Positions 1 through 11,125 are shown, numbered from the stretch's first letter. The stretch is 64,000 nt of DNA from Corbicula japonica (GCA_038501625.1 JAZAYU010000079.1:1240001-1304000); one strand, 5' to 3'. Notes: generated by a model not told the origin, from the sequence alone. Program-made: numbers and translations.

Positions 1-310
1 ATGTTTAACTTCTATTTTCAATTCCTAGAAAGCAAGTGTATATAATTGAACTTATAAACGTTTAACTGTTCTAGTTTAGTTTAACTTTCATATTCCATTT
101 TTAAAAGTACAATTACATCTCCTGAAAGTACATACTTCAACTACTTAATCTTTTACTGTTCCTCTCGACCCAGAAAGTAAATCATTTAAAACCCTTTGCT
201 CCACGTGATGCGGCTGCTGTCCGAGGGGCTACTGATGAAGATCCAGATCAGCACGCATGATTTGGATCTCTACTGGCAAGGTAAATTATGTTGATCGTAT
301 CTATAGAAAA
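1..310. other. Left-edge AT-rich stretch with one exon-like island
   Basis: Mostly AT-rich single-copy-looking DNA. The exception is a GC-richer block near 170-283, listed separately. The stretch ends where the retroelement tip starts at 311. Confidence 0.4.
170..283 (+). other. Possible exon remnant (uncertain)
   Basis: A GC-richer island sits between a good acceptor-like tract (pyrimidines then cccag, ending about 171) and a good donor (CAAG followed by gtaaat, about 280-289). Two readings compete. One runs from an ATG at about 208 to the donor (MRLLSEGLLMKIQISTHDLD...). The other is a terminal exon ending in ...DEDPDQHA and a stop at about 261-263. No family is recognised. It could be the edge of a neighbouring gene outside the window, a captured exon, or chance. 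Confidence 0.25.
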
Positions 311-1737
311 GTGAAATATGCATATCAGGAATCTCCACACTCATAAAAAAGCAACATATGCATATCAGGAATCGCCACACTCAAAAAACACAGCCTCCCC
401 ACGCAGCGAAAAAGAAGAGAGGAAGAGAGAGAGAGAGAGAGAGAGCTCATGTTTTATATATGTATGTCAATTCAAATAGGACGCCACAAACAATTAATAA
501 ACAAGAGAACCTTTGGGGATTCCGCCTTGGAACGGTCAGTGGCAAAACAAATTGCCACTGGGGGTTTAAACCAGGTTCTAGGGTGCACCAACCTCACACT
601 TGCCCCAACAGGTTCTCGTATCACAAAACAAGTACAAATTGTCTTGGTGAAATAACTCCAACCCACCCATCAGCTCAACAATGTTGCATGCAAAAGCATA
701 CAAACATATAAACATAAGAATTTAATAGCATTGCAAAGCCAAAGGGCGGGTACTCAATGATCTTTCCGAGACCAGAGCACCTGGAGTAAAATCAGCAAGA
801 ACACGATGACAGGGATAAAAGAAACAAATCGAGCTTTTAGGTTCTTTTAAGAAAAGATTTCCCCATAAACTTTCATAAACTCTTACACCCCTGCCACCGT
901 CGTGCAACCAAAGAGGTAAGCATAATGATCAACTGTAGATGGGTTAATCACCAGGCCTGCAGAGCGCTGTAAAATATCTTGTTGGTAACCTTTCTTTTTA
1001 AATTTACAGATGGTTTTTACGAATAACCGGGAGAAATTTGCATCGCCTTTTATCTTCTTAAGTTTATAAATTAAATCTCCATAAAAAACTGGCTGTGAAA
1101 TTCCTTGTTGCAATAGTGATTTTAAACTGCAGCTGTATTTATGAATTAGATCTGGATATCGGCGATAAAACTTGCAAAAGGTTTTCCTTAATTTGTGATA
1201 CCGATAACCTTGTTTTAAAAGTTTTTCTGTAATGCAAAGATTACGTTCATTGAAATCATTCACATCGTTGCAAGCTCTTGAAAAGCGAACAAGCTGTGAG
1301 ATATAAACCCCGTAAGAAGTTGCACGAGGAACATCGCCGTCTAGAAACGGAAAATTTACTATATTAAAATTAAAATCATCTCTTTTATCATAAATTTTAG
1401 TAGTGACGTAACCATTTTCGATGGATAGATTTAAGTCAAGGAAGTTTGCTTGCTTTTCTGAAGTGTTCGCTTTGTTAAGCTGTAGTTCTTTAGGATAAAT
1501 CTTATTAACCAGTGATGGAAAATGGTTATTATCTATATTTAATAAATCATCAAGGTACCTCGAGGTGTTGTTAAAAGCTGTAATAATATCATCTTGGTGT
1601 TCGGTAGAAAGAGATAACATGAAATCTCTTTCATAACAGTATAAAAACAGATCAGCAACAAGGGGTGCACAATTAGTACCCATTGGAATGCCTATTACTT
1701 GTTTATAAATAGAGGTACCAAATCTCAAATAAAACAC
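311..1737 (-). mobile_element. Retroelement copy 1: RT 3' part and terminal module
   Basis: The element's sense strand is minus. From the left it holds the terminal tip (GTGAAATATGCATATCAGG at 311, with part of the tip repeated near 355), a GA run at 427-448, and a 3' untranslated region with a CAGTGGCAA/TTGCCACTG hairpin near 538-560. RT coding sequence follows at 883-1737. The copy is cut at 1737, where it joins a second head-to-tail copy. Penelope-like elements are known for tandem, partly truncated copies of this kind. Confidence 0.75.
883..1737 (-). pseudogene. Reverse transcriptase fragment, 5'-truncated (Penelope-like type)
   Basis: An open frame of 284 residues holds the C-terminal half of a reverse transcriptase, the enzyme that copies element RNA into DNA. 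Near its start is the motif-B-like GIPMGTNCAPLVADL (residues about 17-31). The catalytic motif C, YLDDLL, follows at about 61-66, and then a basic thumb-like region. The first displayed Met is internal: the frame simply opens at the truncation. Motif A is missing here but is present in the copy at 15149-15571 (YDFSTLYTSLPH), which resembles the LYT motif of Penelope-like RTs. I see no GIY-YIG endonuclease after the thumb, although many Penelope-like elements carry one. Fragment only; unlikely to be active. Confidence 0.7.
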
Positions 1738-2258
1738 AGCCTCCCCACGCAGCGAAAAAGGAAGAGAGAAAAAGACAGCATAAGTATGTCAAATTCAAGA
1801 CACCACAAACAATTAACGAAAATGAGAACCCGAGGGGTTACCGCCTTGGAACGTTCGGTGGCAAATCAAATTGCTATTGGGGGTTAAAACCAGGTTCTAC
1901 GGTGCACCAACCTCAAACTTGCTCATACAGGTTCTAATATTAACACACAAGCAAATTGTCTTCGTTTAAATCGAGCTTCTAGGTTCTTTAAAGAAAAGAT
2001 TTCCCCATAAACCTTCATAAACTCTTAAACCTCTGCCACCGTCGTGCAACCAAAGAGGTAAGCATAGTGATCAACTGTAGATGGGTTTATTACCAGGCCT
2101 GCAGAGAGCTGTAGAATATAGTGTTGGGAACCTTTCTTTTTGAATTTACAGATGATTTGTACGAATAACCCGGAGAAATTAATATTACCTTTAAGTCTCC
2201 ATAAAAACTGCCTGTTAAATACCTTGTTGCAATAGTGATTTCAAACTGCACCTGTATT

Positions 2259-3255
2259 TTTCGGCGTTAGCTGTCTAAGCTCACTTTTGACCTAGTTTTT
2301 CGACCAATGAAATGTTGTAAATAATACTCGTATTCTCTTATTATGCAGAGGGAAAATGAAATAAACTATTTCGATTGGTAGCTATTCACACCAGAGAGGC
2401 ATCTAGCAGGGTGGAGAGGTATCTAGTGGGATTTTTATTATTATGCAGCGGAAAAATCAAATAGATTATTTCGATTGGTTATTAGTGGGTGTTGTATTGG
2501 AGAAAAAAAAACATATTTACGATTTAAATAACCAGTTAAGTCAATATTGATGGCTTAAATACAATTTTATATGGAATATTTTTGGGTGTCAGCTAAACAC
2601 TTGCATACAAGTTTACACAGTGTAAAACGAAAGAGAAGTGTAGATATTTCTAGTTCTTACTGGTTTCTTTCTAGTTCCTTTGATACTGATTGTTAATTTC
2701 AAGTACAAAAATACAGTTTCATTGTAGTGTAGTGGATGACACTCTCGCCTCCCAAGCGAAGGCCCCGGGTTCAATACTCGGGAGGGAAACTTTATTTAAA
2801 GTTAATTGACGTAAAAGTTGGTAGATTTCGCTCTTGTAACTGGCTGTTTGTATTTATTTTTATTAAATTTCAAGGACATTTATTCATCTTGAGTTCTAAC
2901 TCTACAAGATGTATTTTATTGAAACTGAATAAATGTAGATCAAGACTTAATGTAAGACATTGCTTCTTTAACCGACTTGTTATCACTGTATGAAATTGTT
3001 GCAACAGCTTGAACATTTTTTTTGAAAGACACTTTCAATGAATTTATGAGCTGTCATGATTCGGTCGCTTAATCTCTAGGTCATACTAAGAAGGCAGGGA
3101 GGGTTCGTCAACAGCTATAACAAGTAAAATAAAATAACTAAACTGTGTCTGCTTCGCCTCTCTGTATTTCTTTCTTTCTTATATACCTGTATATATAAAT
3201 ATTTTCCATCAACGCCGTTTATCTTTTTTAAAGATATTTCTTGTTTAAAATAAAT
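2259..3255. mobile_element. 1-kb insertion inside retroelement copy 2
   Basis: The insert is inferred from the broken alignment of the flanking retroelement copy. It holds an imperfect direct duplication (about 2340-2400 and 2430-2490, sharing a TTTCGATTGGT core), then the tRNA-like sequence at 2717-2789, then unassigned AT-rich DNA. No coding sequence is recognised. Terminal repeats were not identified, so the element type is open. Confidence 0.4.
2717..2789 (+). tRNA. tRNA-Gly(CCC)-like sequence, probably pseudogene or SINE head
   Basis: The 73 nt fold as a tRNA. The D stem is AGTG/CACT. The anticodon arm has the loop CTCCCAA, giving anticodon CCC. The T arm is CCGGG-TTCAATA-CTCGG. The acceptor pairs TTTCATT with AGGGAAA, with one mismatch and one G-T. 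Position 26 seems missing, the first base is T rather than G, and the anticodon stem has a terminal mismatch. These defects and the location inside a transposon insertion favour a tRNA-derived pseudogene or SINE head over a working tRNA gene. Confidence 0.45.
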
Positions 3256-3947
3256 CTTGGTAACGGCGATAAAGCATGCAAAAGGATTTCCTAAATTTAT
3301 GATACCGATAACCTTGTTTTAAAAGTTTTTCTGTAATGCAAAGATTACGTTCATCGAAATCATTAACATCAATGAAAGCTCTAGAAAAGCGAACAGGATG
3401 TAAAATATAAACCCCGTAAGATGTTGCACGAGGAACATCGCCGTCAAAAACAGAAAATTTACTACATTAAAATTAAAATCGTCTCTTTTATCATATATTT
3501 AAGTAGTGACGTATCCATTTCGAATAGAAAGATTAAGATCAAGAAAGTTTGCTCGAATATCTGAAGTGTTTGCTTTATTAAGTTGTAGTTGATGAGGGTA
3601 GATTTTTGAATCGTTGTTAAAGGCTGAAATAATGTCATCGTGATGTTCTGTAGAAAGAGATAACATTAAATCTTTTTTCATAACAGTATAAAAACAAATC
3701 AGCAACAAGGGGTGCACAATTAGTACTCTTTGGAATGCCTATTACTTGTTTATAAACAGAGGTACTAAATATCAGGTAAATATAACGTTTTTAATAAGTC
3801 TGATTAGCTTGTCTTTTATCAAATTATGAGGGAGAAAAGTATACAAAGTGGAGAAATCATAAGTAGACGAACAGAACGCCTGAAAATTATTTGATTTAAG
3901 CTTCGTTAACACGTCATTAGAATTCTCATAGACCAAAATAGACCACA

Positions 3948-4720
3948 TAATATGTTGCACGTGAAATTGTACTATCAAAAAAAGAAAAATTTACAATATT
4001 AAAATCAAAATCATCTCTTTTCCCATATATTATTACGATAACTAATACGTATGAAACTATTTTAAATTGAGAGATTCGAGATCAAGAAAGTGTCGAAGCT
4101 TTTTACGAATTGCTTTATTTAGCTTCTGTTCATCGGCATTTATTTTGTTTTATTTTGATAGAAGACATTATTATATATATTAAACAAGTCGTCATATTTA
4201 CACTTTAACTTCGTCCTCTACGATAAAGTCTTATTCATCAAACGGATCATAATTTCTGTTGGTTAACAGTGTGACGTATTATTTTAAAAGGCGTGGCTAC
4301 AGTAGAGCCGTTCATAATTTATTACACGTTGCACAATGTTTTGACGTGAGGTCGCCGAGCATGCTCGTTTTGCCACGAGTAGCTACGAAAAAATGTGCCG
4401 TCTTTCACTGTGTCGTCAAGGTTGCTGTTCCAACAGCCTTTTGAAAAAGCCGTAATATCACAAATTCTTCTAATAATTTCTGTATTAATGAAAGTATTTA
4501 TGAGTGTAAATATAAGGATTGAATCAATATTTAATGTTTTTCATTTCGGTATGGAAAGCAGTTGGGTTGTTAAAACTACGCGTGAAGCCAAACACTTTAA
4601 ACAGCCCAACTGATTTCCATACACAAATGAAAACCATCAAATATCGATTCATTCCTTAAAAGGTACCTCGAAGTATTTTGTAAAAATGTCATCTTGATAT
4701 TCTACGATAATGTTCATCTT
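3948..4720 (-). mobile_element. Retroelement copy 3, strongly decayed, with insertion
   Basis: Short matches to the RT region run in consensus order: the ATGTTGCAC...TTTACTATATT segment at 3950-4030, the GAGATCAAGAAAG segment at 4070-4150, the ATATTTAATAAATC-like segment at 4160-4196, and the AAGGTACCTCGA segment at 4658-4720. The gap at 4197-4657 is filled by foreign DNA. No frame remains open. Confidence 0.45.
4511..4660. mobile_element. Foldback (MITE-like) element
   Basis: Two arms of about 60 bp form an inverted repeat around a short centre near 4585. Matching blocks include GTATGGAAA...CAGTTGGG on the left and CCCAACTGATTTCCATAC on the right. It lies in the insertion that splits retroelement copy 3. 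No coding sequence. Probably a non-autonomous DNA transposon. Confidence 0.5.
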
Positions 4721-4845
4721 TGCATATTTCCGTACATTTTAACCAACGATACACCAGTTATTAAGTGTAACGTAAGTACGTAGGTTTAAGCGATATCGGT
4801 CTAATGAACTAGTAGATTACTTCACAGTGAAGAAAACACAGCTTT

Positions 4846-5138
4846 GAGTGGTTTCACCAAGATAACTTGTACTTGTGTGATGATATTAGAACCTGTTGGG
4901 GCAAGTGTGAGGTTGGTGCACCCTAGAACCTGGTTTAAACCCCCAGTGGCAAATAATTTTTCCACTGATCGTTCCAAGGCGGTTACCCCAAGGGTTCTCA
5001 TTTTCGAAATTTGTTTGTGTATTTGAATTTGACATACTTAGGAAAACATGCTCTCTTTTCCTCTCTTCTTTTTCGCTGCTATGGGAGACTGTGTATTGTG
5101 AGTTTGGCGATTCCTGATATGCATATTTCACATTTTAA
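4846..5138 (+). mobile_element. Inverted terminal module of the retroelement
   Basis: A 290-bp unit matches the end module at 311-657 in the opposite orientation. It begins at the TTTCACCAAGA.AACTTGTAC block and ends with the tip CCTGATATGCATATTTCAC. It closes a 4.8-kb unit that begins at 311. Solo modules of the same type and nearly the same start lie at 48725-49018 and 50715-51008. Confidence 0.6.
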
Positions 5139-5567
5139 CAGTGACAAGAAATTAGAATTCATGCTAGTTATTTGACCCATTTCAAAATTAAATATATGAA
5201 CATTTGAATCAACAGTTTCGCCAGGTTTTTTGTTGCTACAACATCACTCTAGCTCGCTCTATATTTAAAAAAAATGAACATATAAGAATGTTTTTATCTG
5301 AAATAAGTAAGTATCATTAAGCTATATTTAAAATTATTCCTCAGACACTTTATGCTGTAACAAGTTTTATTCGTCATCTTTAATTGCATTTCTCTCTGTC
5401 TTAAGTATTCTGATGAATTGATTTATTACACTGACATTGTTAATTCAATAAACTAACAGGTACTATATATTGAATAATTTCGTCGTTTATTGACATTTGT
5501 GTTATTTGTTTACTCGTAAAGCTGCACATTATGTAAAGAGAATAATGATACCTGAGTAGGGAACACC
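5139..5567. other. AT-rich gap downstream of receptor gene 1
   Basis: No gene or repeat unit recognised. Contains scattered TTTATT words that read as AATAAA on the minus strand (for example near 5419 and 5486) and could serve as distal poly(A) signals for receptor gene 1. Confidence 0.3.
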
Positions 5568-5573
5568 TTTTAT
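5568..5573 (-). promoter_or_regulatory. Candidate poly(A) signal of receptor gene 1
   Basis: AATAAA on the minus strand, about 25 nt after the stop codon at 5598-5600. The short spacing would give a very short 3' untranslated region, so signals further downstream are also possible. Confidence 0.35.
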
Positions 5574-5597
5574 TCTCGTAAATAATTATTTAAAAAA

Positions 5598-8500
5598 TTA
5601 ACAATTAACTTTTATTTGAGCGGTCGTTGCATCGAATTGAATTAATATTTTGTTAATGTCGTTAGAATTGGATCCTGTAACTTGCGAGGACAGTGTCAGC
5701 TGTGTCTTACATTGCAATTCCGGAGATTTGCAAGGCGTTGCAGTACTAGAGAGTGTCTTCTCATGACTGTCTGATTTGCGGCGACAACACTCACTGAACA
5801 GTTTCCGGAAACCTTGAGCGTACCGTTTGTTGGTGAAGTAGTAGATTATCCACGTGACTGACGGGTGTAGGTGCGCAAAGATTGTGATATAAACATGAAC
5901 TTGGTGAGGCCATGTGTCGTCTTTGTCCGCCACTATAATCAGCGCGTACGGTGTCCAGCAGGTGATAAAAACTGCATAAATCAGAAACAGGGTCTTTGTT
6001 AGGTTTATGTTCTTGACGACAGAACGTTGTCCAAGAGGATATTGTTCGTTCATGCGTTTCGTATGAGCTCTCACATACAGATAGATCTTTGTATAACAGA
6101 TACCGATCGTTAGAGTAGGAATCCATACCAGTGTAATGGAGAACACGACTGTGTATGGGTAGGTTGCCATACGATCCCAAATGCACTCCAGGCTCTTGTG
6201 GTCAAATCCGTGGTTGCCGATATCTGCTGCGTTTAGCAAGACGAGAAAACCACCAACAAAATATACAGCTACACACATACAGATGCATCGACACTTTGTG
6301 AAGATTCGTTCGTATTTTTCGTGGTAACACACGCAGAACAAACGGTTGACGCTCATTAGTCCAATTGTCATCAGTGACGTCACACAGGAAATTGTGCATA
6401 GGCTGGCGATAGCTTCGCAAAAACCAGGTGCTTTGTCGAAAAAGTCTTTTCCCTCAATCTTTGCTGAAAAGATAAAAAAAACGTCGGATTTACAAAATTT
6501 CTTTTACTTTTAATCATACGTTGATTTTAGTATCTCAGCGGTTTTTTTATGTACTGTCAAATAGAATTTCCGTATTTTTCTTTTCAAACTGTTGAGAAAT
6601 TTATTTCTATAAATCAGTACTAACACTGAATTATAAATACCGTGAGAGAGTTGATTAACTTAACATAATTTTGACCACTGATTAGATAAGTGTTTATTAA
6701 TTAGCATTTACAAATCAAATGGGTGCGATAGGTTGATTTAACTTTGTAAGTGCTCATTAAATAAACTTACCTGTACATATTAATTTTGCAAATGTCACTA
6801 ATGTGCAAAAGTCATAATTAGACGAAAAATGTATTAAAAACAGAGCAGATTTGTTAAATTGTTAAATAAAGAAGTGTTTTCATGTAGATATACATATAGC
6901 AGTATAAAATTGCTGAGCAGTCGAGGTGGTTCCCCAAATAAAAAAAGATAAAGCGATTATTCTAGCGGTTACTGACGAGTTCAACGCAAAAACTTAGATC
7001 GCATATCCAACTGACGACTAAATATTGTGATATTCATGTTTATATTGACTTAAATCTAACAGGATAAAGAAAATAAGAAAATAATTTTAGGCATTAAATA
7101 CATGTACTTTAATTATGTATTAAAATTGTTTAGATTAGATCAATGCCCGACAGAACACTATAAAAATTTACAAATTTGCATTTTATATTTTGATGGTTAC
7201 TTAGAGATATACTTGTATTATTATATTGGCAAAAATGTGTTGCCCATAAATGATCACTCAGTACTTATAAATGAATTCCACGTAGTTTCGAAGATCCACA
7301 TTCATCTCTAGTCTGGTACCCGACGTACTTTCAAAAAGTACGTTTGGCATGCGCTAAAAATGGCGGCGTACTGTGTAAGTAGTAAATAAAAATTAAAATG
7401 TTATATTATGGACCATCTGGATGAAATTACAAAATAATATGTCTTCAACTGAAGAATTACTATAGCACAACAATTTTTCCCGAAAACCATACAATTTAAT
7501 AATAACCAATTTAACTTGACATAGCATGGACCAGCATAACTTAAGGGTCGGTATCAATCTATGCAAACAAAGGAAAGATACTTACGAAGTTTGAAAAGTT
7601 TGGTCCAACTAATATATAAGTTTAGTCCAACAAATATATAAGTTTCGTCCAAAAATATATATTTTAACTGTAGGATTTTGTTTACACAGGGGCACCGCTA
7701 AAATGTTATTGGTGTATGCCTGACACAATGATGTAATGACAGGGGCATGTAACCAGACTAATTCATCTCTTGTAACGTAACTGAGAATAACTGTCGAGTC
7801 AAAACAGTATAAACTTTCAAATACTTTTTCTGCTGGAGTAACATGTGTGGATATTTGGACATATTTTTCTTGTACATAGCGAAACATTTAAGGTGAGCAA
7901 TATTCTCACAATCTTAGGACGTATATTATTTTTAGTGTATTACTTTTACAGTTTTCAAAATAATGACTGGAAACATTACACTTGTATTCTGCAACAAATT
8001 CGTATTGTTGTCATTAAAAAGTAGTTTGCATATGGAGAGCTTAGTTCGCTTTTTTGCAGTGCGTGTGAGAGCGACGGGGGCCAGTTTTACTTCAACATTT
8101 TCAAGATATGAAGTTGACGCTTAAACATAAATTTGGTATAAATTGTAGAATATCATAAAAGAAATGTCAATCGTGTTAGTCAGTCCATCAGTCGTTGGAG
8201 CTGTAAAGTCTTTTTTGAGGATAGATTGTAGTGATCCAAGTTTAAAATGGCTCAGTCTTTTATCTGTTGGAGGTGGCGGCTGAGCTTCTTCTACAGGTGT
8301 AAATGTAATTATTAATCTTGTACAGACTGTACTCAAAGTATCAGTAGGTGACCAAAAGGTTTCATACAATTTAATACATATTTACGTTACACTTTACATC
8401 ACAATCTATTCTGGATTAGCAGTTTGAAAACAATTAAATATTTGACTTAAAATAAGACAAGACGTGAAATGTTGGGAAAGCCAATTTTTTACACAAGGAT

Positions 8501-9396
8501 CACTTCCTAACAGGGCAGACCAGATAAAAACAACAATAATTGTGACACTGCTTTAATATATCCAGTATCATATAGAGACTTTCCAATTAGGTTGGATAGT
8601 GATATGTACTCGCACAGTGAAACCCATCATAAAAAACAACATTAAAATAAAGACGTTAATGTCCATTTGTAACAGATTTGAACTATTCTAAGTTTCTGTT
8701 AGACGGCTTTTGTCAAGTCATAGAGTTGGTCTTAATAAAGAGGTTTCACGTTCACTGAAATACAATTTCAGCTTGGACGATGATATACATGAAAAGCGGT
8801 TGATTAATATGATTTGGTCAGGACTGTTATCAGTAATTTAACCCGTTACCGTTGTCATGCAGTGATATTTACGTATATCAGGGCTATCCGATCAACCTTT
8901 TTTGGGGTTGTCCCGGTTAGCTCAGTTGGTTGCGTCGCAGAAATTGCAGCGTTAGGAGCTGTCGCCGTGACGGTGCGGGTTCGCTCCCAGCTAGAGACAC
9001 TATCATTCCATATTCTACTGCTTCAGTACAATAAAACTATATTCAGTGAAGCAGTTCTTCTCCCAGACAATACATTTTTATCTTACCTACTAGGCTCATT
9101 GGATCAGCTAGTGTAGTCACGTACATGTCGGAGATTGCCAGATTTATAATAAACACCCTCTCCACGTTCCGGATAACGCGCCTCGTGCACACTAAGGTCA
9201 GTGTGACAATATTGCCGAACGTCCCTACCACTGATGCAACCACAAGAATGATCAGGGTTGGTATGGCGGTCCCGGGACTTGATGAAATAAACTCGTGCCG
9301 CCCGAAATTCTCCACCGACACAGATCTACCGATATAGCTGTCAGAATCATTTTCCAAAACATTATTCTCAGTTATAGGCAATTGAATCAAGTCCAT
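5598..9396 (-). CDS. Rhodopsin-class GPCR, melatonin/Tre1-moody-like (receptor 1)
   Basis: Plasma-membrane receptor that should couple an unknown ligand to G proteins; 391 aa in two exons. Exon 1 is 9087-9396 and exon 2 is 5598-6463. The donor is G|gtaaga, the acceptor ttttcag|CA, phase 1, and the split codon gives Ala104. The ATG is preceded by an in-frame TAA. TM1 is about 44-69 (GN at 61-62) and TM2 about 82-103 (NLAISD, Asp90). The TM3 Cys is 119 and the ECL2 Cys 197. TM4 is about 163-185, TM5 205-234, TM6 257-282 with CWTP 272-275, and TM7 292-314. The TM3 end is NRL (143-145) where its paralogs have NRY, and the NPxxY site reads TWIIY. The C-tail is about 75 aa, Ser/Thr-rich, ending VNC. 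NRY is typical of melatonin and Tre1/moody receptors. Ligand unknown. Confidence 0.9.
6464..9086 (-). other. Intron of receptor gene 1
   Basis: This 2.6-kb AT-rich intron has no recognisable gene. It contains a perfect short hairpin at about 7331-7351 (ACGTACTTT-CAA-AAAGTACGT), followed by ATGGCGGCGTACTGT and gtaagt, which resembles a tiny first exon but is unsupported. It also holds a tRNA-like SINE remnant at 8905-9000. Confidence 0.75.
8905..9000 (+). repeat. tRNA-derived SINE-like remnant
   Basis: An A-box-like segment (TTAGCTCAGTTGG at about 8917) and a B-box-like segment (GGGTTCGCTCC at about 8978) are spaced somewhat wider than in a real tRNA. This is the promoter layout of a tRNA-derived SINE. 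No functional tRNA fold was found. Confidence 0.45.
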
Positions 9397-11016
9397 TGTA
9401 ATTTATTTTTACCACCTTGATTAATCTTTTACTTTACTTTGTCGAGTGCCAAAAAGCTATTGCAAAAGATAAACAATTTTAAGTGTTTTTATAAGTTTTC
9501 TTCCTGCTCATTTTGTCAACACGATGACCGATATTAATCTAAAATCGTTTTGTGATTTATTGGTCATAAACATTAAAATAACATTTTATGACTTGTTTAT
9601 TCAACCAGGAAGAAACAGATAAGAATAAAACTGCGTCATTGTTGTAATGCAGTGTAATGCACCTATAGGAATATGACCTCTTTCACCAAGACATAAGCTT
9701 TGAATGGGGAAATGTATCATGGGAAGAACCTTGCTCCCCGCCCCCAACACCACTACCTCAACCATTTCGGTAAAATCTTGATTGTCATTTAAAGATTGAA
9801 AAGGCTAAAAAGAATTTTAAAAATCTGATAAAATGCTTGTCTTTGTCTGGAGAAATGGACAATTTATTATCAGCCGAATATACATCGCGCGCCCTGTAAC
9901 TCTGTAGTATACAATCTCCGCTGGAAATCAAACTCTGACCGACTAAGCTGTTGTCAAACCATCGCTGACTTACCAGTACATTAGATTTGTAATTAAAACT
10001 TGTTTTTGTGTCACCCTTCGAACGTCTGTAAGTGTATCATGAAAACTTAACATTAAATTTTCTTAAAACTTCCCGTTTCCTAATATTTTTTGTACTTGCT
10101 TGTAATGTTGCCAAAATATACAGTTCAAGGTCAAAATCTGCAAGATTATTCACCTTATCCGTTAACTTTCCTAAAATTTGACGTTTCTTACTATTTCTTG
10201 TACTTTCTTATGACAACAGGGTGTAGCCAAACGTTGTAATGTAGTTCTGGGTCTAATTTGACAGCACCTAAAACGTGTACCTATTATCTTTTCATCAAGC
10301 TTTCACATCATATTGCTTATAACAACAGTTGTATCGGTCATTTTCACATTTGACAGCGTTTTTTTTTTGTTTTTTTTTTTTAAATTTAATATTATTTTTT
10401 TGCTTTTTGATCTAGTTCAAGATTGAACGGTCAACGGTTGTGCACGCCATGTCAGACATTGAAACGCATTGCAGGTGATTTTTGCGCCTAGTAAAGTAAA
10501 GTAAAGTGAAGTGAAGTGAAGTGAAGCGAAGCGAAGCAAAGCGAAGCAAAGCAAAGCAATGCAAAGCAAAGTAAAGTAAAGTAAAGTGTTTTAACAGGTT
10601 TTGAGAGGTATTCTCATGCAATTTACGACCAATATAGATCATGTAGATCATCAGCTGAAACACCCATGTCATTTGATCGGAATATACAATGGTCACTTTT
10701 TTTTCAGAAATATTCTAATAAATGTACTAGCAAACAGTGTACAACAAAAACAACGTACTACATATCCCATGGAGTAAATTGTCAAATGGAACTTAAGCAA
10801 AGGAATCAATGTCTTGTTTTCCGCCCAAGGATTGACTATCACAAAGGTCTTCCCTTGAGAGTCTGGTATGTTCCCATGCTGATTTCAGTTAAAGAAATTA
10901 ACGAATTCGCTTTCTAACATATTCTCATAATACATTTATACTAGCCATTAAAATACTGTTTTGACAACTGATTTTGTGTAAACTATGTGTATGTCAATTT
11001 ATCAGTTTCAAAAACA
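9397..11016. other. Region upstream of receptor gene 1
   Basis: No gene recognised. A homopolymer-rich T tract lies near 10360-10400, and a pentanucleotide microsatellite at 10494-10590. Frames at 10412-10696 (minus) and 10666-10917 (plus) show no family features. Any promoter of receptor 1 should lie just above 9396, but no clear TATA box was seen there. Confidence 0.4.
10494..10590. repeat. Pentanucleotide microsatellite (AAAGT/GAAGC variants)
   Basis: About 19 units of AAGTA, AAGTG, AAGCG and AAGCA variants grade into one another and back. The reverse strand gives an artificial Phe/Leu/Ser/Thr-rich frame. Confidence 0.8.
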
Positions 11017-11017
11017 G

Positions 11018-11125
11018 TTTATAGTTTATTTTGAGGTTTGTATGAACAATTAAACGGCCGCCCGGCTGCGTTGGGCCTGACAGTTTAATTTTTGTACAAG
11101 CCTCCAAACTAACAATAACCTATCG
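11018..11125. mobile_element. Short foldback (MITE-like) element
   Basis: The arms around GAGGTTTGTA...AATTAAAC on the left and GTTTAATTTTTGTACAAGCCTC on the right form an imperfect inverted repeat around a GC-rich centre near 11055-11085. No coding sequence. Confidence 0.45.

Larger units (their letters stand above)
1738..3947 (-). mobile_element. Retroelement copy 2, interrupted by a 1-kb insertion
   Basis: This second copy follows copy 1 head-to-tail. It lacks the last part of the tip and starts inside the 3' untranslated region. Its sequence breaks at about 2258 and resumes at about 3256 at the next consensus position (the CGGCGATAAA region), so 2259-3255 is a later insertion. The RT part (3256-3947) has several stops and frameshifts. 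Recognisable pieces read KIYPHQLQLNKANTSD and STYDFSTLYTFLPHN on the minus strand. Confidence 0.65.

Noticed and set aside
311..5138. Hammerhead ribozyme, as known in terminal repeats of some Penelope-like elements
   Set aside because: I looked on both strands for a CTGATGA core followed by a stem and GAAA in the end modules and found none. CTGATGAG at about 33525 lies in integrase coding sequence and lacks the rest of the core.
5791..6186. 131-residue minus-strand frame inside receptor 1 exon 2, and similar frames in receptors 2 and 3 (16483-16836, 52861-53130)
   Set aside because: They are off-frame shadows of the conserved receptor exon.
7366..7384. ATGGCGGCGTACTGT followed by gtaagt as a first exon
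   Set aside because: Only five codons, within the intron of receptor 1, with no linked downstream exon on the plus strand.
10412..10696. 94-residue minus-strand frame rich in Phe, Leu, Ser and Thr
   Set aside because: It reads through the pentanucleotide microsatellite.
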